Below are positions 24,770 through 34,399 of a stretch of DNA of 64,000 nt, in pieces. Location of the stretch: positions 95,508 to 159,507 of IMG/VR virus record IMGVR_UViG_3300037137_001027. One strand, written 5' to 3'. This DNA is from a virus. A program made the translations under genes and the position numbers. Below the pieces are notes generated by a model. It searched no databases. It was not told the origin of the DNA and saw only the letters and a list, made by a program, of their open reading frames with translations. Numbering within the stretch: position 1 is the stretch's first letter; every line of letters begins with the position of its first letter.

Positions 24770-24784
24770 GCATAAGGAGACTAC

Positions 24785-25108
24785 ATGCCTAAACCAATTG
24801 AATATTCCAAGATGGAAGGAAGGTCTTATGTTCCTCCGACAAGTAGGTACGCTATGACTCCAATAATATATTACGAAGGCAAATTAGCATATCCTATATA
24901 CAGGAAGAAAAAAGCATCATTTAGTTCACAAGATCAACACTATGAAATAACAAAGGAAGTAGAATTCCGACCAGATATTGTATCATATAGGACATATGGC
25001 GCACCCGATTACTGGTGGAAGATAATGGAAATGAACGGAATGAAAGATATTTTGGAGTTCAGAGCAGGAAGAAACATTATCCTGCCTGGCGGTAGTTTAA
25101 TGTTTTAA
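24785..25108 (+). CDS. baseplate wedge protein, gp53-like
   Basis: 107 residues with AAGGAG upstream. The C-terminal part DIVSYRTYGAPDYWWKIMEM, then EFRAGRNIILPG, is a LysM-like fold with the Y-x-x-P-x-x-W-W-x-I pattern found in T4 gp53 and its relatives, which join the wedges of the baseplate. Length is about half that of T4 gp53 and close to many gp53-like proteins in other myoviruses. Operon position between hub proteins supports the call. Confidence 0.65.
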   Translation: MPKPIEYSKMEGRSYVPPTSRYAMTPIIYYEGKLAYPIYRKKKASFSSQDQHYEITKEVEFRPDIVSYRTYGAPDYWWKIMEMNGMKDILEFRAGRNIILPGGSLMF

Positions 25109-25116
25109 GGAGAAGT

Positions 25117-27312
25117 ATGGCTGTTCCACCTGTTCCACCTATAGAACCTGTGTGTTCATATGATATAGACCCTAATTTTCCACTTGTTTGCGATGTAGAT
25201 TATACAAAAGCATATTGTTGTAATCCTGCGCCTACAAGTGGGGATAAATTCGTGATATGCAAGGAAGAAGTCGGTGATTGTGTTGTTGGCATACCTGGCC
25301 CTGGCGCTCAGTACATGACTTTCCCCATCAGGAATAGTGATGACCAACCAATGTTAAAAACCGCATTGAATGGCACCACAATGTCAGCTTGGGTAAAGAT
25401 AGCTTTCCAACAATATTGCGGTCCTATTGAATATGCGCCCACAACTGCTCAAACCATTATTACGATGGGTAACTTGTCTCAACCATGTAATCCAGAACAA
25501 TGTAAAGCTATTATTAAGGCTTTTCAATATGGGTGGGGTACTGTTGACCAGGGCAATAAAGTCCGAGTCACAATTATGGATCAAAAAGGCAGTGAATTCC
25601 AACAATGGGTCCAAAGAATGGGCATTAACCCTGAAGGTAACTCAACACCAATTCAAGGTAAATATCGTATGAAAGTACAATGGGGTTGGTATGTTACTGG
25701 TGGCGCAGATGAAGATATTTGTGGTCAACCACCAATGCCTTTAGGCGACCCTGATTGTGGAAATAATACAGATTTAACTCCAGGTGGTCATCTTCCTATA
25801 ATTCCCGCAGCGCCAGGTTTTAATTCAGCATTCATAATTTGTAGTCCAGTATTATATTTTTTAACTGACTGGATTAACGTGCATTACGAAAATGGCAAGT
25901 TTATATATGAAGTCGAGGGTACAGATACATTACAACGTGGTCAAGAGAACAAAATTCAACAGATTTTTGGACGCTCTGGCAAACATTTCTACTTTACCAA
26001 GGCTGTTGAATTACTAGGGCAGGTTTCTTTCCCGCAGTTTCGTGTTGAATTTAAATGTTTAGATTCGAATGGTAAGGAAACGGACATAGAATTTGTAAAA
26101 CCAAATGGTGATACTACCTGTAGAGAAAAAAAATCAGAAGATACTGATTGTCTAGGATACGGACCATATAAAATTTACAGGGCCGATACCCGTGGGCCAC
26201 TTGAAATAATACGGGAGTGGCTCAACCAAGGTGTTTTGGCGAGAGACAAAACTGGTAAAGTTACCTCAGATAAACAAAGAGTTGGTATTACATTAAATTA
26301 TGACCCAACATATAAGTTTGTCCCAGCGGACGACATTAAGGACAAAACCACAAATGATAAATGTGCTACATGTACCTCTTCTCAACCACAATATGGAAGG
26401 TTGCTTGTGTGGGCGAACGCCATACCTTATTGTCAAGGAAACTTTACTGAAAGTCAAATTAACACTAGGTTAAAAGCTGTTTATATAGTTAACGGTGGAA
26501 ATTGCTCACCAGTATTAGCATTTGCTCCTACGTTCAGATGGCACGCAATGGCTGCACAACGAACCGCTGGTAACTCCACGCCAGTTGTAGGTACAAATGT
26601 CGATCAGAGAATAGGTTTCCGTAGAGTTAACTGTCCAATTGCTGCTGGCAGCGGCCCTAACAAGAATGCCGTACCAACAGGTACTCAAGAAGTTCAAATA
26701 ACTACTACACCTAGCACCCAAACGCAAGAGGCAGTATTTCACCACGTTATGGCTAACTTAATGATTGGTGCTATTGAAGCAGACTTAAGAGTTCAAGGTG
26801 ATCCTTCTAAGTGGTTATGTAGTCCAATTTATGGGTATGGAAGATGTGTTGGTATAGTGTTCGTTAATCCATTCTTCTTGGTAGACGACCCAAACTCAGC
26901 AATTAAATGCCCTGGATGGTTTGCAACTGATCCTGATAGTCCAAATGCTGCATTTAAAAGCAGTATTAACGAATTGCTTACGAGTAAAGGATGGTTTATA
27001 TTTGGTGTAGATCATCAAATTAAAGATGGTCAATACATAACTACTATAAAACTTAAACTAATTGCGCCTGGCGCTGAATTAAATCAAGCTGGTTCTGTTG
27101 TAAATCTTGGTGCGTGGGATGGCACAAGTATAGATGAAGGCACACCAATGCCATTTGGCGGTAGATTTGGTTGCTTGGATAAATTCTTAGTTGGTAATGC
27201 TGGTACTGCTTGGGGACAATCAGGGGATTGCCCTGGACACGTCACATGGATTGGTGGTGGGACAGCATGTTCTGATAACTATGTAACTGATCCTAACTCG
27301 CCACCAGATTAA
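25117..27312 (+). CDS. baseplate hub protein, 731 aa
   Basis: Starts after an AAGGAG 8 bases past the previous stop. A beta-rich domain with KVRVTIMDQKGSEFQQWVQR and KYRMKVQWGWYVTGG is followed by a domain with TDWINVHYENGKFIYEVEG, typical of hub proteins (gp27/gpD class) that bind the spike. There are more than 25 cysteines, many near the N-terminus and in CATCTSSQ; this is unusual for a cytoplasm-assembled structure. Placement directly before the gp5-like gene fits the T4 gp27-gp5 pairing. Confidence 0.5.
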   Translation: MAVPPVPPIEPVCSYDIDPNFPLVCDVDYTKAYCCNPAPTSGDKFVICKEEVGDCVVGIPGPGAQYMTFPIRNSDDQPMLKTALNGTTMSAWVKIAFQQYCGPIEYAPTTAQTIITMGNLSQPCNPEQCKAIIKAFQYGWGTVDQGNKVRVTIMDQKGSEFQQWVQRMGINPEGNSTPIQGKYRMKVQWGWYVTGGADEDICGQPPMPLGDPDCGNNTDLTPGGHLPIIPAAPGFNSAFIICSPVLYFLTDWINVHYENGKFIYEVEGTDTLQRGQENKIQQIFGRSGKHFYFTKAVELLGQVSFPQFRVEFKCLDSNGKETDIEFVKPNGDTTCREKKSEDTDCLGYGPYKIYRADTRGPLEIIREWLNQGVLARDKTGKVTSDKQRVGITLNYDPTYKFVPADDIKDKTTNDKCATCTSSQPQYGRLLVWANAIPYCQGNFTESQINTRLKAVYIVNGGNCSPVLAFAPTFRWHAMAAQRTAGNSTPVVGTNVDQRIGFRRVNCPIAAGSGPNKNAVPTGTQEVQITTTPSTQTQEAVFHHVMANLMIGAIEADLRVQGDPSKWLCSPIYGYGRCVGIVFVNPFFLVDDPNSAIKCPGWFATDPDSPNAAFKSSINELLTSKGWFIFGVDHQIKDGQYITTIKLKLIAPGAELNQAGSVVNLGAWDGTSIDEGTPMPFGGRFGCLDKFLVGNAGTAWGQSGDCPGHVTWIGGGTACSDNYVTDPNSPPD

Positions 27313-27324
27313 TAAGGATAAAAA

Positions 27325-29598
27325 ATGGCATCTAAAAACGTAAAAGAGCATATTAAAGCTTTATATGACTTAGTTCAAGCTCATGAAAAAAGACTAAGGG
27401 AGATGAACTTTCAGGCTAATTATAAAAAGATATTCAAGAAGAAGCTCCAATATTACCAACAGAGGATATCGTATCGCGGACTACACTTAGCTTTATGCGT
27501 AGATACACGCGATCCACTAAAACAGAACAGAGTTAGATATTTCAGTCCAATCTTGCATAATGGCTTAATGTTTAGCCAAAAAGCTCTATTTGATGGGCAG
27601 CCTGGCGAGAGCCAAGTTACTAAATTAGAGGCTTTAGATTGGGCGTGGCCTGTTTCCTCAATGGGTGGTTTTGACGATACTGGATTAAATTGGGTTCCAC
27701 CTCCAGGGTCAATGTTATGTTTAATGTTTCTGCATGGCTCCCCACAAATGGTATTTTACTTAGGTAGCACTTGGTACAGAGATAAGGGACCAATCCAGCA
27801 CGACAATTGGAACTATCACATCCAAGAATATTACAAGATTTGGGAAGGACACCGTAATGGTTACATGGTAGGCGCAAACGATGAATCACAGGTTTACCCA
27901 CACAACAACACTGATAATTACCAAGGTTACGATGTAGACACACAAACAGATGTGGAGTTCTCCCCCGACTCGGTTACTAAAACTACCTGGCCACATCAAT
28001 ACAGTATTTCCAGTCCAGAAAAACACCGCGTTATCATGGACGACGGTGATCCAAAGTGTAATAGAAGATGGAAGAGATTAGAAGTAATTTCAAGTATGGG
28101 TAATCTTTTATTAATGAAAGATGACCCATATCATCCATGTGGTGAATGGCTAAATCCACAATGTTTTATTTCTTATGTTGACGTAGTGCCAAAAATTTGC
28201 GCTGTGTCGATGACAATTTATACTGATCCTCTCAACAATATAATAAAATTTGTTCCAACCGATGTACCTTATACTTGTCCGCAAGGTCCAGAAAACTGTA
28301 ATACAATTCCAGAAACTCCAAGTTTAACAGTAGACCAAGAATATGTTGGGACTGGCACTTTCTCCTTTCCGTCAGGTGGCGTGACAGGCGTTGGATACGG
28401 TGGCGCTCGCATCCCTGTCGTGGTAGGGAGAGAAGATTGGTGTCCACCAAAGACGCCATTTCCTGACGTTATTCTACCAGAAATACCGAAAGATTGTTTA
28501 CATGGCATTATCGACGGTCTAACCGACTTTTGTTTCAAATTTAACAACTATGGTAAGAACAAATATCAAAAACACAGACACGATTGTTACCCATATTATT
28601 GTCAAGATTGCGGGTTAAATCAGTCGGGCATTCAAGTTCGTTCTCGTTCAGGGGCCACTATAGTATTTGATGATTCTGTGGAGGAGCCAAGGGAAAAGCC
28701 AGAATGGGAACGAACTTTGAAGCCTTTCGATTATGACGGTTGCACAGGTAATTTCCGTGGTAGAACTTACTGGCGTTCCGCAACAGGTCATTATATCGAA
28801 ATGGTTGACTATGAAGACCAACCACACTTACGAAGTAAACGCAATGGTATTAACATCGTTACTGCTTGTGGTAATCAAATTTGTTTGAATGATGAAACAC
28901 TGCCAGGCTGTGTTGCTGGGCCATTGCGCGGAATTCACATGAAAAGTACAGCCAATCATACTTTTGATATGGTTGACGAACTTAATAAACAATGCAGTGC
29001 TGACCGTAATGGTTGTTCTAAGACTGGTCCTTACGCAAAGAAAGCGTTCGTAAGACTTCGAAGTGGTTACGGAATAACGGTAACATTATGCGATTTCCAT
29101 GACCAGACGAAGACTGACCAGCAGTATTTCCAGATTATGTCGCCTCAAAAGGATAATCTTATTCGTGGCCCACACGTTCTTCATATGCAAGAACGCCCAC
29201 ATGGGCCAGGACAAATCTTCCTGCGTGCAGGTGGAGATTATATCGTTTACTCTTACGACAAATTCGTGGAAGTCGTGGGAGAAGAGAAGGATAATCCATC
29301 CGACAAAATGGAGTTTATTTCTCGCCATAAGTTAGTGAGCGTTAAAGACGTTTATTATAATCGTGCTGGCACTCATGTATTTTGGGCTGACGACTATATA
29401 TTCTTACTGGCTGGAAAGGATTGCGAGCCACAAAGCCCTGTTGGACAGGGGCAACCTTGTGTGTATCCAGTTGTAGTCGCTTTCCAACAAATTCCTGAGT
29501 ATGTCTCTGCTGTTACAGGACTTAAGGCAAGCGAACATGTGTTTGCTTCCGCACTACATGAGCCAGAGCCGTGTGAAGGAATAGCCAGCGATACTTGA
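27325..29598 (+). CDS. central spike/gp5-like OB-fold protein, 757 aa
   Basis: Short coiled N-terminus, then an OB-fold domain at about 55-145: HLALCVDTRDPLKQNRVRYF, DWAWPVSSMGG, GSMLCLMFLHG and VFYLGSTW. This is the gp5/VgrG-type start that anchors the spike to the hub. No lysozyme motif is visible. The remaining 600 residues are beta-rich, with repeated R-S-x-x-G-x-x-[IV]-x-[FM]-D-type strands (IQVRSRSGATIVFDD, MKSTANHTFDMVD), as expected for a spike shaft. It should form the membrane-puncturing tip together with the hub. Confidence 0.65.
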   Translation: MASKNVKEHIKALYDLVQAHEKRLREMNFQANYKKIFKKKLQYYQQRISYRGLHLALCVDTRDPLKQNRVRYFSPILHNGLMFSQKALFDGQPGESQVTKLEALDWAWPVSSMGGFDDTGLNWVPPPGSMLCLMFLHGSPQMVFYLGSTWYRDKGPIQHDNWNYHIQEYYKIWEGHRNGYMVGANDESQVYPHNNTDNYQGYDVDTQTDVEFSPDSVTKTTWPHQYSISSPEKHRVIMDDGDPKCNRRWKRLEVISSMGNLLLMKDDPYHPCGEWLNPQCFISYVDVVPKICAVSMTIYTDPLNNIIKFVPTDVPYTCPQGPENCNTIPETPSLTVDQEYVGTGTFSFPSGGVTGVGYGGARIPVVVGREDWCPPKTPFPDVILPEIPKDCLHGIIDGLTDFCFKFNNYGKNKYQKHRHDCYPYYCQDCGLNQSGIQVRSRSGATIVFDDSVEEPREKPEWERTLKPFDYDGCTGNFRGRTYWRSATGHYIEMVDYEDQPHLRSKRNGINIVTACGNQICLNDETLPGCVAGPLRGIHMKSTANHTFDMVDELNKQCSADRNGCSKTGPYAKKAFVRLRSGYGITVTLCDFHDQTKTDQQYFQIMSPQKDNLIRGPHVLHMQERPHGPGQIFLRAGGDYIVYSYDKFVEVVGEEKDNPSDKMEFISRHKLVSVKDVYYNRAGTHVFWADDYIFLLAGKDCEPQSPVGQGQPCVYPVVVAFQQIPEYVSAVTGLKASEHVFASALHEPEPCEGIASDT

Positions 29599-29605
29599 GG
29601 AATAG

Positions 29606-30019
29606 ATGAGATATAAAGGCATAGCTTATCCGCTCGTTAAACATCCGCAAGGATATTTTCACAATGCTGCTAACGATGTGGCTCAAATAAAGTCTAATCT
29701 TGCAGCAATTATACTTACGGAGCCAAATGATAGGATATTTATTCCTTTTTTTGGCGTGGGATTAAGAAAGGTTAATTTCAATGCGCCTATAGAAATAGTC
29801 AGAAGCGAAATTAAGGTCAAAATAGCAGTGGCTATTAAGAAATGGGAACAGCGAATTCAAGTTGAAGATATTGTTGTGGACTTGGCCAGAAATGAAGAAA
29901 ATAAATTTATAATTAAAGTTACTGTTTTGTTTATTGATCCTCTTAACGTCAATAATATTGAAAGCTTAGTAGTTTATAAATCTCTTGGAGGAATTGATGG
30001 CAGAAATATGCCCTTTTGA
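29606..30019 (+). CDS. baseplate wedge protein gp25-like
   Basis: 137 residues of the gp25/GPW lysozyme-like family. The core reads IKSNLAAIILTEPNDRIFIP followed by FGVGLRKVNF, the E-P-x-x-R motif that binds the sheath initiation ring, then a helix with IRRSEIKVKIAVAI-like character and a C-terminal strand pair. In T4 and other contractile tails gp25 starts sheath assembly. GAGGAA precedes the ATG. The gene overlaps the next by 23 bases. Confidence 0.85.
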   Translation: MRYKGIAYPLVKHPQGYFHNAANDVAQIKSNLAAIILTEPNDRIFIPFFGVGLRKVNFNAPIEIVRSEIKVKIAVAIKKWEQRIQVEDIVVDLARNEENKFIIKVTVLFIDPLNVNNIESLVVYKSLGGIDGRNMPF

Positions 30020-31562
30020 TGTAACACCATTGGCCGTGCCTAGATTTATAAATAATTTACCTGTTTATAGTGTAAATTATACTAATCAGGATTTTCCATC
30101 CATCAGAGTGCGCACGTTGGAGTTGTTGAAAAACAACTTTGGCAATGAATTTAATGATATAAATGAGTCATCATTGGCAGTCATGCTTGTCGAATGTTGG
30201 GCAGCAATGGCTGACATGTTATCTTTCAAGATAGACCAACTGGCCAATGAACTTTATATTGATACTGTTACAGAACTAGAAAATGCTTTCAGACTAGCCA
30301 AACTGGTAGGTTACAAACCAACACCACCATTACCAGCAAAGTCTATGTTTTTTGCTAAAATAAATACAGTGTACTCAAAAGACCTTATAATAAAGACTCC
30401 AATATTAATCAATCTGGATGGATTAGGTTTTGATATAGCATATGAACTATTTGCATCCGATGGTGAAAATAACCCAATTTTTGGTGCAGATATCATTATT
30501 CCTGCTGGTGCCATGTTTACAGAGGCAGTTGTTGGTTTGGAAGGCATGTCGAGACAGACCACTTTCACCAGCACAGGCAAAGCAAACCAAATATTTACAT
30601 TGCCTTTTGAGAATGTATTTTTAGGTTCAATTAAAGTGATTGTTAACAACTTGGCATGGAACGAAGTTGAGCATTTTACAGAATCGAAAGCTAAAGCAGA
30701 ATATATTATTGAATGCGATGCATATTACAAGCCTTCTATCATATTCGGTGATAACAGAACGGGGCTTGTGCCACCAATTGACTCCAACGTTACAGTAAGT
30801 TTTCGTTTGCCTAACCGAGTCACAACAGAAATTATTAGTGGTGCTTTTGACACAAAAGTTTTCGGTGGCATACCTGGAATCACTGACCATGTAATCATTA
30901 ATGTTAAGAACTATACAAAAAGCGAATATGGATATCCAGGCGACTCTATAAATGATATTAGAAAAAAGTTACCTGCATATTTGCGCTCGCAGAACCGCGC
31001 GGTTACAGGCGCGGATTACAAATACATTACAGACAGTTTTACAACACCACATGATGGCATGATTGGCAAATCCAACATAGTTTTAAGAAGTCATGGATGT
31101 GCGGCTAACGTAATAGATGTAATTATACTGGCGCAAACTGGAGACTATAGACTCGTAAAGGCTAATGATAATCTGAAAGCCAGTTTGCTTGAGATGATAA
31201 ATAACAAAAAAATATTTACTGATTATGTATGTATCAAAGATGGTGAGGTAATTTACACTGACATAAATGTTAATGTTTATCTGAACAAGAACATGAAGAA
31301 ATTTGAGACAGAAATTAGAAACAAAATAATCGAGAAGTTAGAACAATATTTTGACTTAAATAATTGGGAGTTTGGACAACCTCTGAAAGAGAAAGACATT
31401 GTAAAAAGTTTAGCCACTATCAAGGAGGCGAAACAATTTGACATTGGATTTGTCACCAACCAACCAACGCATGATAAAGTTTCAGAGAACATAGTTGTTG
31501 CAAAGCATAATGAAATTATAAGACCAGATAATTTAAATATAAATTTCACATACGAAAAATGA
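29997..31562 (+). CDS. baseplate wedge protein, gp6/baseplate J-like
   Basis: About 521 residues. The ATG at 29997 follows GGAGG and is preferred to a TTG at 29985. The N-terminal part, with DINESSLAVMLVECWAAMAD and LYIDTVTELENAF, then KLVGYKPTPPLPA, is the standard start of gp6/J proteins. Later, ITGADYKYI-like text (AVTGADYKYITDSF) and the C-terminal VNVYLNKNMK domain match the J family. gp6 dimers hold the wedges together with gp7 and gp53. Follows gp25 as in most myoviruses. Confidence 0.8.
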   Translation: MAEICPFDVTPLAVPRFINNLPVYSVNYTNQDFPSIRVRTLELLKNNFGNEFNDINESSLAVMLVECWAAMADMLSFKIDQLANELYIDTVTELENAFRLAKLVGYKPTPPLPAKSMFFAKINTVYSKDLIIKTPILINLDGLGFDIAYELFASDGENNPIFGADIIIPAGAMFTEAVVGLEGMSRQTTFTSTGKANQIFTLPFENVFLGSIKVIVNNLAWNEVEHFTESKAKAEYIIECDAYYKPSIIFGDNRTGLVPPIDSNVTVSFRLPNRVTTEIISGAFDTKVFGGIPGITDHVIINVKNYTKSEYGYPGDSINDIRKKLPAYLRSQNRAVTGADYKYITDSFTTPHDGMIGKSNIVLRSHGCAANVIDVIILAQTGDYRLVKANDNLKASLLEMINNKKIFTDYVCIKDGEVIYTDINVNVYLNKNMKKFETEIRNKIIEKLEQYFDLNNWEFGQPLKEKDIVKSLATIKEAKQFDIGFVTNQPTHDKVSENIVVAKHNEIIRPDNLNINFTYEK

Positions 31563-31570
31563 GGTTCGTT

Positions 31571-33379
31571 ATGAAATATGTAAGAAGTATAGATCATCCA
31601 AAAACAGACGATACAGTAGGTTTTCTATTAGAAACCTACAATGATGATGGTCTATTGAAAAATCCATATACTTTAGAACAAATTTACATATATCGAATAG
31701 AAAGACGAACAACAGGCAATGACCGATTTATAGAGTTTAAAAAATGGCATCCAGAAATAGAGAACGAACACGCAGCCCTGGCGTCACAACAGAATGCGGA
31801 TACCAGCAGGTTGCTTAAGCTTAAAAAAACTGCTACGGATAATAAAATTTCTTATTCAGAAGCTAAAATTGTGTTAGAAACAACAAATCCATTGTGGCAA
31901 CGAGAAGGTAAAAGTTTAGTTTTCAACATCACAGACGACAATAAAAAGGAAATTGAAGGCAAGTTTTTGTTCTTGTGGCAGCCAAAAGGAATGCGAGAAG
32001 GAAGTTACCTGATACAGTGGCATTGGAAAAATACAAAAAACGGGAAACTAAACTCTGCACAGAAGTTGTTTACACTTTATCCAGCGTTGGAAAAAATAAA
32101 CAGCATTTATAGAAACTTCGTACCAAGGCAGAAATATAACTTCCTTTTCGACAAGTATATTCCGCCGATGTATCGCACTCAAACAACCATGACGGATATT
32201 ACTCCTGAAGTGCTTGTGAAGTTTAACAAATCAATCGCTCAGTTTTTGTTAGAGTTAGATGATTTGGCCGTAGGATTAATTGACCTAATCAGTCCTACGT
32301 TTATACCAGAGGGTTTCTTGCCAGCTTTAGCAAACTTTTTCAATCTACAATTAAGGTCTGATAATGTTGCTGCATGGCGCAACCAGATTAAACACGCAAT
32401 GCTTTTGTACAAAAAGAAAGGGACAAAACAAGGATTATCGGAAGCTTTAGATCAAGCTGGAATTAAATTGCTGAAATTAACCAATTTGTGGCAAGTAATC
32501 TCGCCGTGTACATGGACAGATGGCTTCGTAATTAATGCAGATATGCAGCAAGGCACAACACTAGGTCACTTAAGTAGAAAACCAGTAGACAAAACAATAG
32601 AAGTTTCAATTAAGTCAGTAGAAACAGATGAATACTTTATTTTGCCAAACAATATAATAAGTTTACAAGAAATGTCAATTCCAGAACCACAAATAGCGGT
32701 TATATGGTTGGGTGACTCGCATTCAGAACCAATTAACTTGTTCAAGGGTGACGTTGTAAGAGTAAAATACAAGTACAATAAAATGCCAGAAAGTTTAAAG
32801 GAAATAGAAAACTACATTCAAACTTTACCGCTAGCAGACCAAAGAGATGAGACAAAGGTTAAATACCCATTGAAAAATTGGAATGTGAAATTGATTGAAG
32901 AAGATGATCCTTTATTCGACTTGCTGATTCCAGAAAGACATTCTTTCCATAATCCAGTCACTTTCGGTAAGATTAGGACTACGTTCCTATACAGTGAAAA
33001 AGCTTTTAATATGGACACATATAACGGTAGTCTATATAACTCTAATAATCCATGCGACATGGACAAAGACTTTGTAGACCCGTGTAGTGGTGGGCAAAGC
33101 AGTAAGTTCAACGTTCACCTTGAATTTGACCAAGCGAGTGATGAAAAAATAGAAGAGGCGAAAGAAATCATAGAAGATTATTCTCCGTTTCATGCGGTGT
33201 TACACAATATGAAAATAAGCAGCAAGACCACTGAATTCATAATTCCGCCTACAGAAAAAGTAAAGAGTAAAGTAAAGAATAAAAACTCAAATATAAGTGA
33301 AAATGTTAGTTGTTCTGAAGCTATCTATTGTCAAATAAAATACAAGGATGGTAAAGTAGAACATGGGAGATTAATCTAG
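31571..33379 (+). CDS. baseplate wedge protein with tail protein I-like domain, 602 aa
   Basis: Two starts are possible: 31559 (overlapping the gp6-like stop) and 31571 (GAGG upstream). The middle part, with YNFLFDKYIPPMYRTQ, SPTFIPEGFLPALANFFN and LLYKKKGTKQGLSEAL, is the tail_P2_I pattern (Y-L-P-x-x-[YF], P-E-x-x-L-P-x-L-A, L-Y-x-x-K-G-T). The flanking parts are unique. It would be the third wedge subunit (gp7/gpI position) connecting the baseplate to fibres. Follows gp25 and gp6 as in P2-like and T4-like tails. Confidence 0.75.
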   Translation: MKYVRSIDHPKTDDTVGFLLETYNDDGLLKNPYTLEQIYIYRIERRTTGNDRFIEFKKWHPEIENEHAALASQQNADTSRLLKLKKTATDNKISYSEAKIVLETTNPLWQREGKSLVFNITDDNKKEIEGKFLFLWQPKGMREGSYLIQWHWKNTKNGKLNSAQKLFTLYPALEKINSIYRNFVPRQKYNFLFDKYIPPMYRTQTTMTDITPEVLVKFNKSIAQFLLELDDLAVGLIDLISPTFIPEGFLPALANFFNLQLRSDNVAAWRNQIKHAMLLYKKKGTKQGLSEALDQAGIKLLKLTNLWQVISPCTWTDGFVINADMQQGTTLGHLSRKPVDKTIEVSIKSVETDEYFILPNNIISLQEMSIPEPQIAVIWLGDSHSEPINLFKGDVVRVKYKYNKMPESLKEIENYIQTLPLADQRDETKVKYPLKNWNVKLIEEDDPLFDLLIPERHSFHNPVTFGKIRTTFLYSEKAFNMDTYNGSLYNSNNPCDMDKDFVDPCSGGQSSKFNVHLEFDQASDEKIEEAKEIIEDYSPFHAVLHNMKISSKTTEFIIPPTEKVKSKVKNKNSNISENVSCSEAIYCQIKYKDGKVEHGRLI

Positions 33380-33390
33380 GAGAAATTATT

Positions 33391-33852
33391 ATGGATGTAA
33401 TTAAACTAAAAGGTTTTATAGAAGCAAAAATAACACATAAAAACACTGATAGGATAGACGTAATCAAGTTTAACAATAGTGTTTTGACTGGCGGTAAAAC
33501 ATACTTGGCAAGATGTTTATTGGAGGAACCAACGAAACTTCATGTCGCTCACATGTTGTTTGGCGACGGTGGTACAACGAATGGTAATCCAAAGGAAGTA
33601 TCCCCTTTTCAAGATAAGCTTTTTGGAGTAACAAGAATCAAAAAGCCAGTAATTGCTCAAGTTGACCATGAAATGCCAACGCAAGTTATTTTTAGCGTAA
33701 TTGTTACCGACAATGAAGGTAATGATTTCCCCTTAAATGAAATGGGATTAGAATTATCTGATGGTACTCTTTTCAATCTTTCAACTTTTGCTGATTTGAA
33801 TAAAACAGATCAAATGGAGATTGCCTGGAGTTGGTTTGTTTGTTTCGTTTAA
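33391..33852 (+). CDS. baseplate/tail structural protein, 153 aa
   Basis: AGGAG lies upstream. The text MLFGDGGTTNGNPKEVSPFQ and the C-terminal EMGLELSDGTLFNLSTF are typical of small phage tail proteins found directly after tail protein I, often at the base of tail fibres. No catalytic motif. It ends the wedge operon and is followed by a glycosyltransferase-like gene that has no ribosome binding site. Confidence 0.5.
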   Translation: MDVIKLKGFIEAKITHKNTDRIDVIKFNNSVLTGGKTYLARCLLEEPTKLHVAHMLFGDGGTTNGNPKEVSPFQDKLFGVTRIKKPVIAQVDHEMPTQVIFSVIVTDNEGNDFPLNEMGLELSDGTLFNLSTFADLNKTDQMEIAWSWFVCFV

Positions 33853-33856
33853 TAGT

Positions 33857-34399
33857 ATGACTAATTTATATAAATACAAACCCTTAAAATTTGGGTTTAT
33901 AGTATTGTGTCCAAATTTAAATTTGGGCCATTTGACCAACACAATTAGCTCTATAAATATATATTTTCCAGAAGCTAAAACTGTTATTATTTTGCCTAGC
34001 AACTGTAAAAAAGAAGACTTAGATACAGCGTCTAGTTTCAAGAAGAGTTACAAAGGTGGTAAAACAACAGCCGCAATGATTAACGCTGGTATGACGCACA
34101 CCCTCTGTAACGAATGGAACTTTATACTCTTCTCAAAAGGCTGGGTCAGGAACAGATTAGACATTAAGTATTCTTATTTCGTGGAAAATGAACAAGACAT
34201 TCTATTTCCGATCATCAACCGCAATCTCACTTTCGCTTATTCAGACATGAACGGACTCTTTATTCACAAAAAATCTTTTCAAGACATTGGCGACTTCCCC
34301 GATATGGACCCATTAGATTCAAGCAAAATAATTTGGGCGAGTAACGCAATACAAAAAGGATACAGGTTCAAGGGAATCATAGGTGGCAAGGTGTTTTAA
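33857..34399 (+). CDS. possible truncated glycosyltransferase, 180 aa
   Basis: Begins MTNLYKYKPLKFGFIVLCPN. IVLCPNLNLGHLTNTISSIN resembles the start of a GT-A fold, and the later ILFSKGWVRNRLD and NGLFIHKKSFQDIGDF segments parallel the [LF]-F-x-x-x-x-x-x-x-x-G-x-F/DE region of family 2 enzymes, but no clear D-x-D is present. Its last 81 bases overlap the antisense HNH gene, so its 3' end may have been altered by that insertion. A glycosyltransferase role is inference; confidence is low. Confidence 0.4.
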   Translation: MTNLYKYKPLKFGFIVLCPNLNLGHLTNTISSINIYFPEAKTVIILPSNCKKEDLDTASSFKKSYKGGKTTAAMINAGMTHTLCNEWNFILFSKGWVRNRLDIKYSYFVENEQDILFPIINRNLTFAYSDMNGLFIHKKSFQDIGDFPDMDPLDSSKIIWASNAIQKGYRFKGIIGGKVF

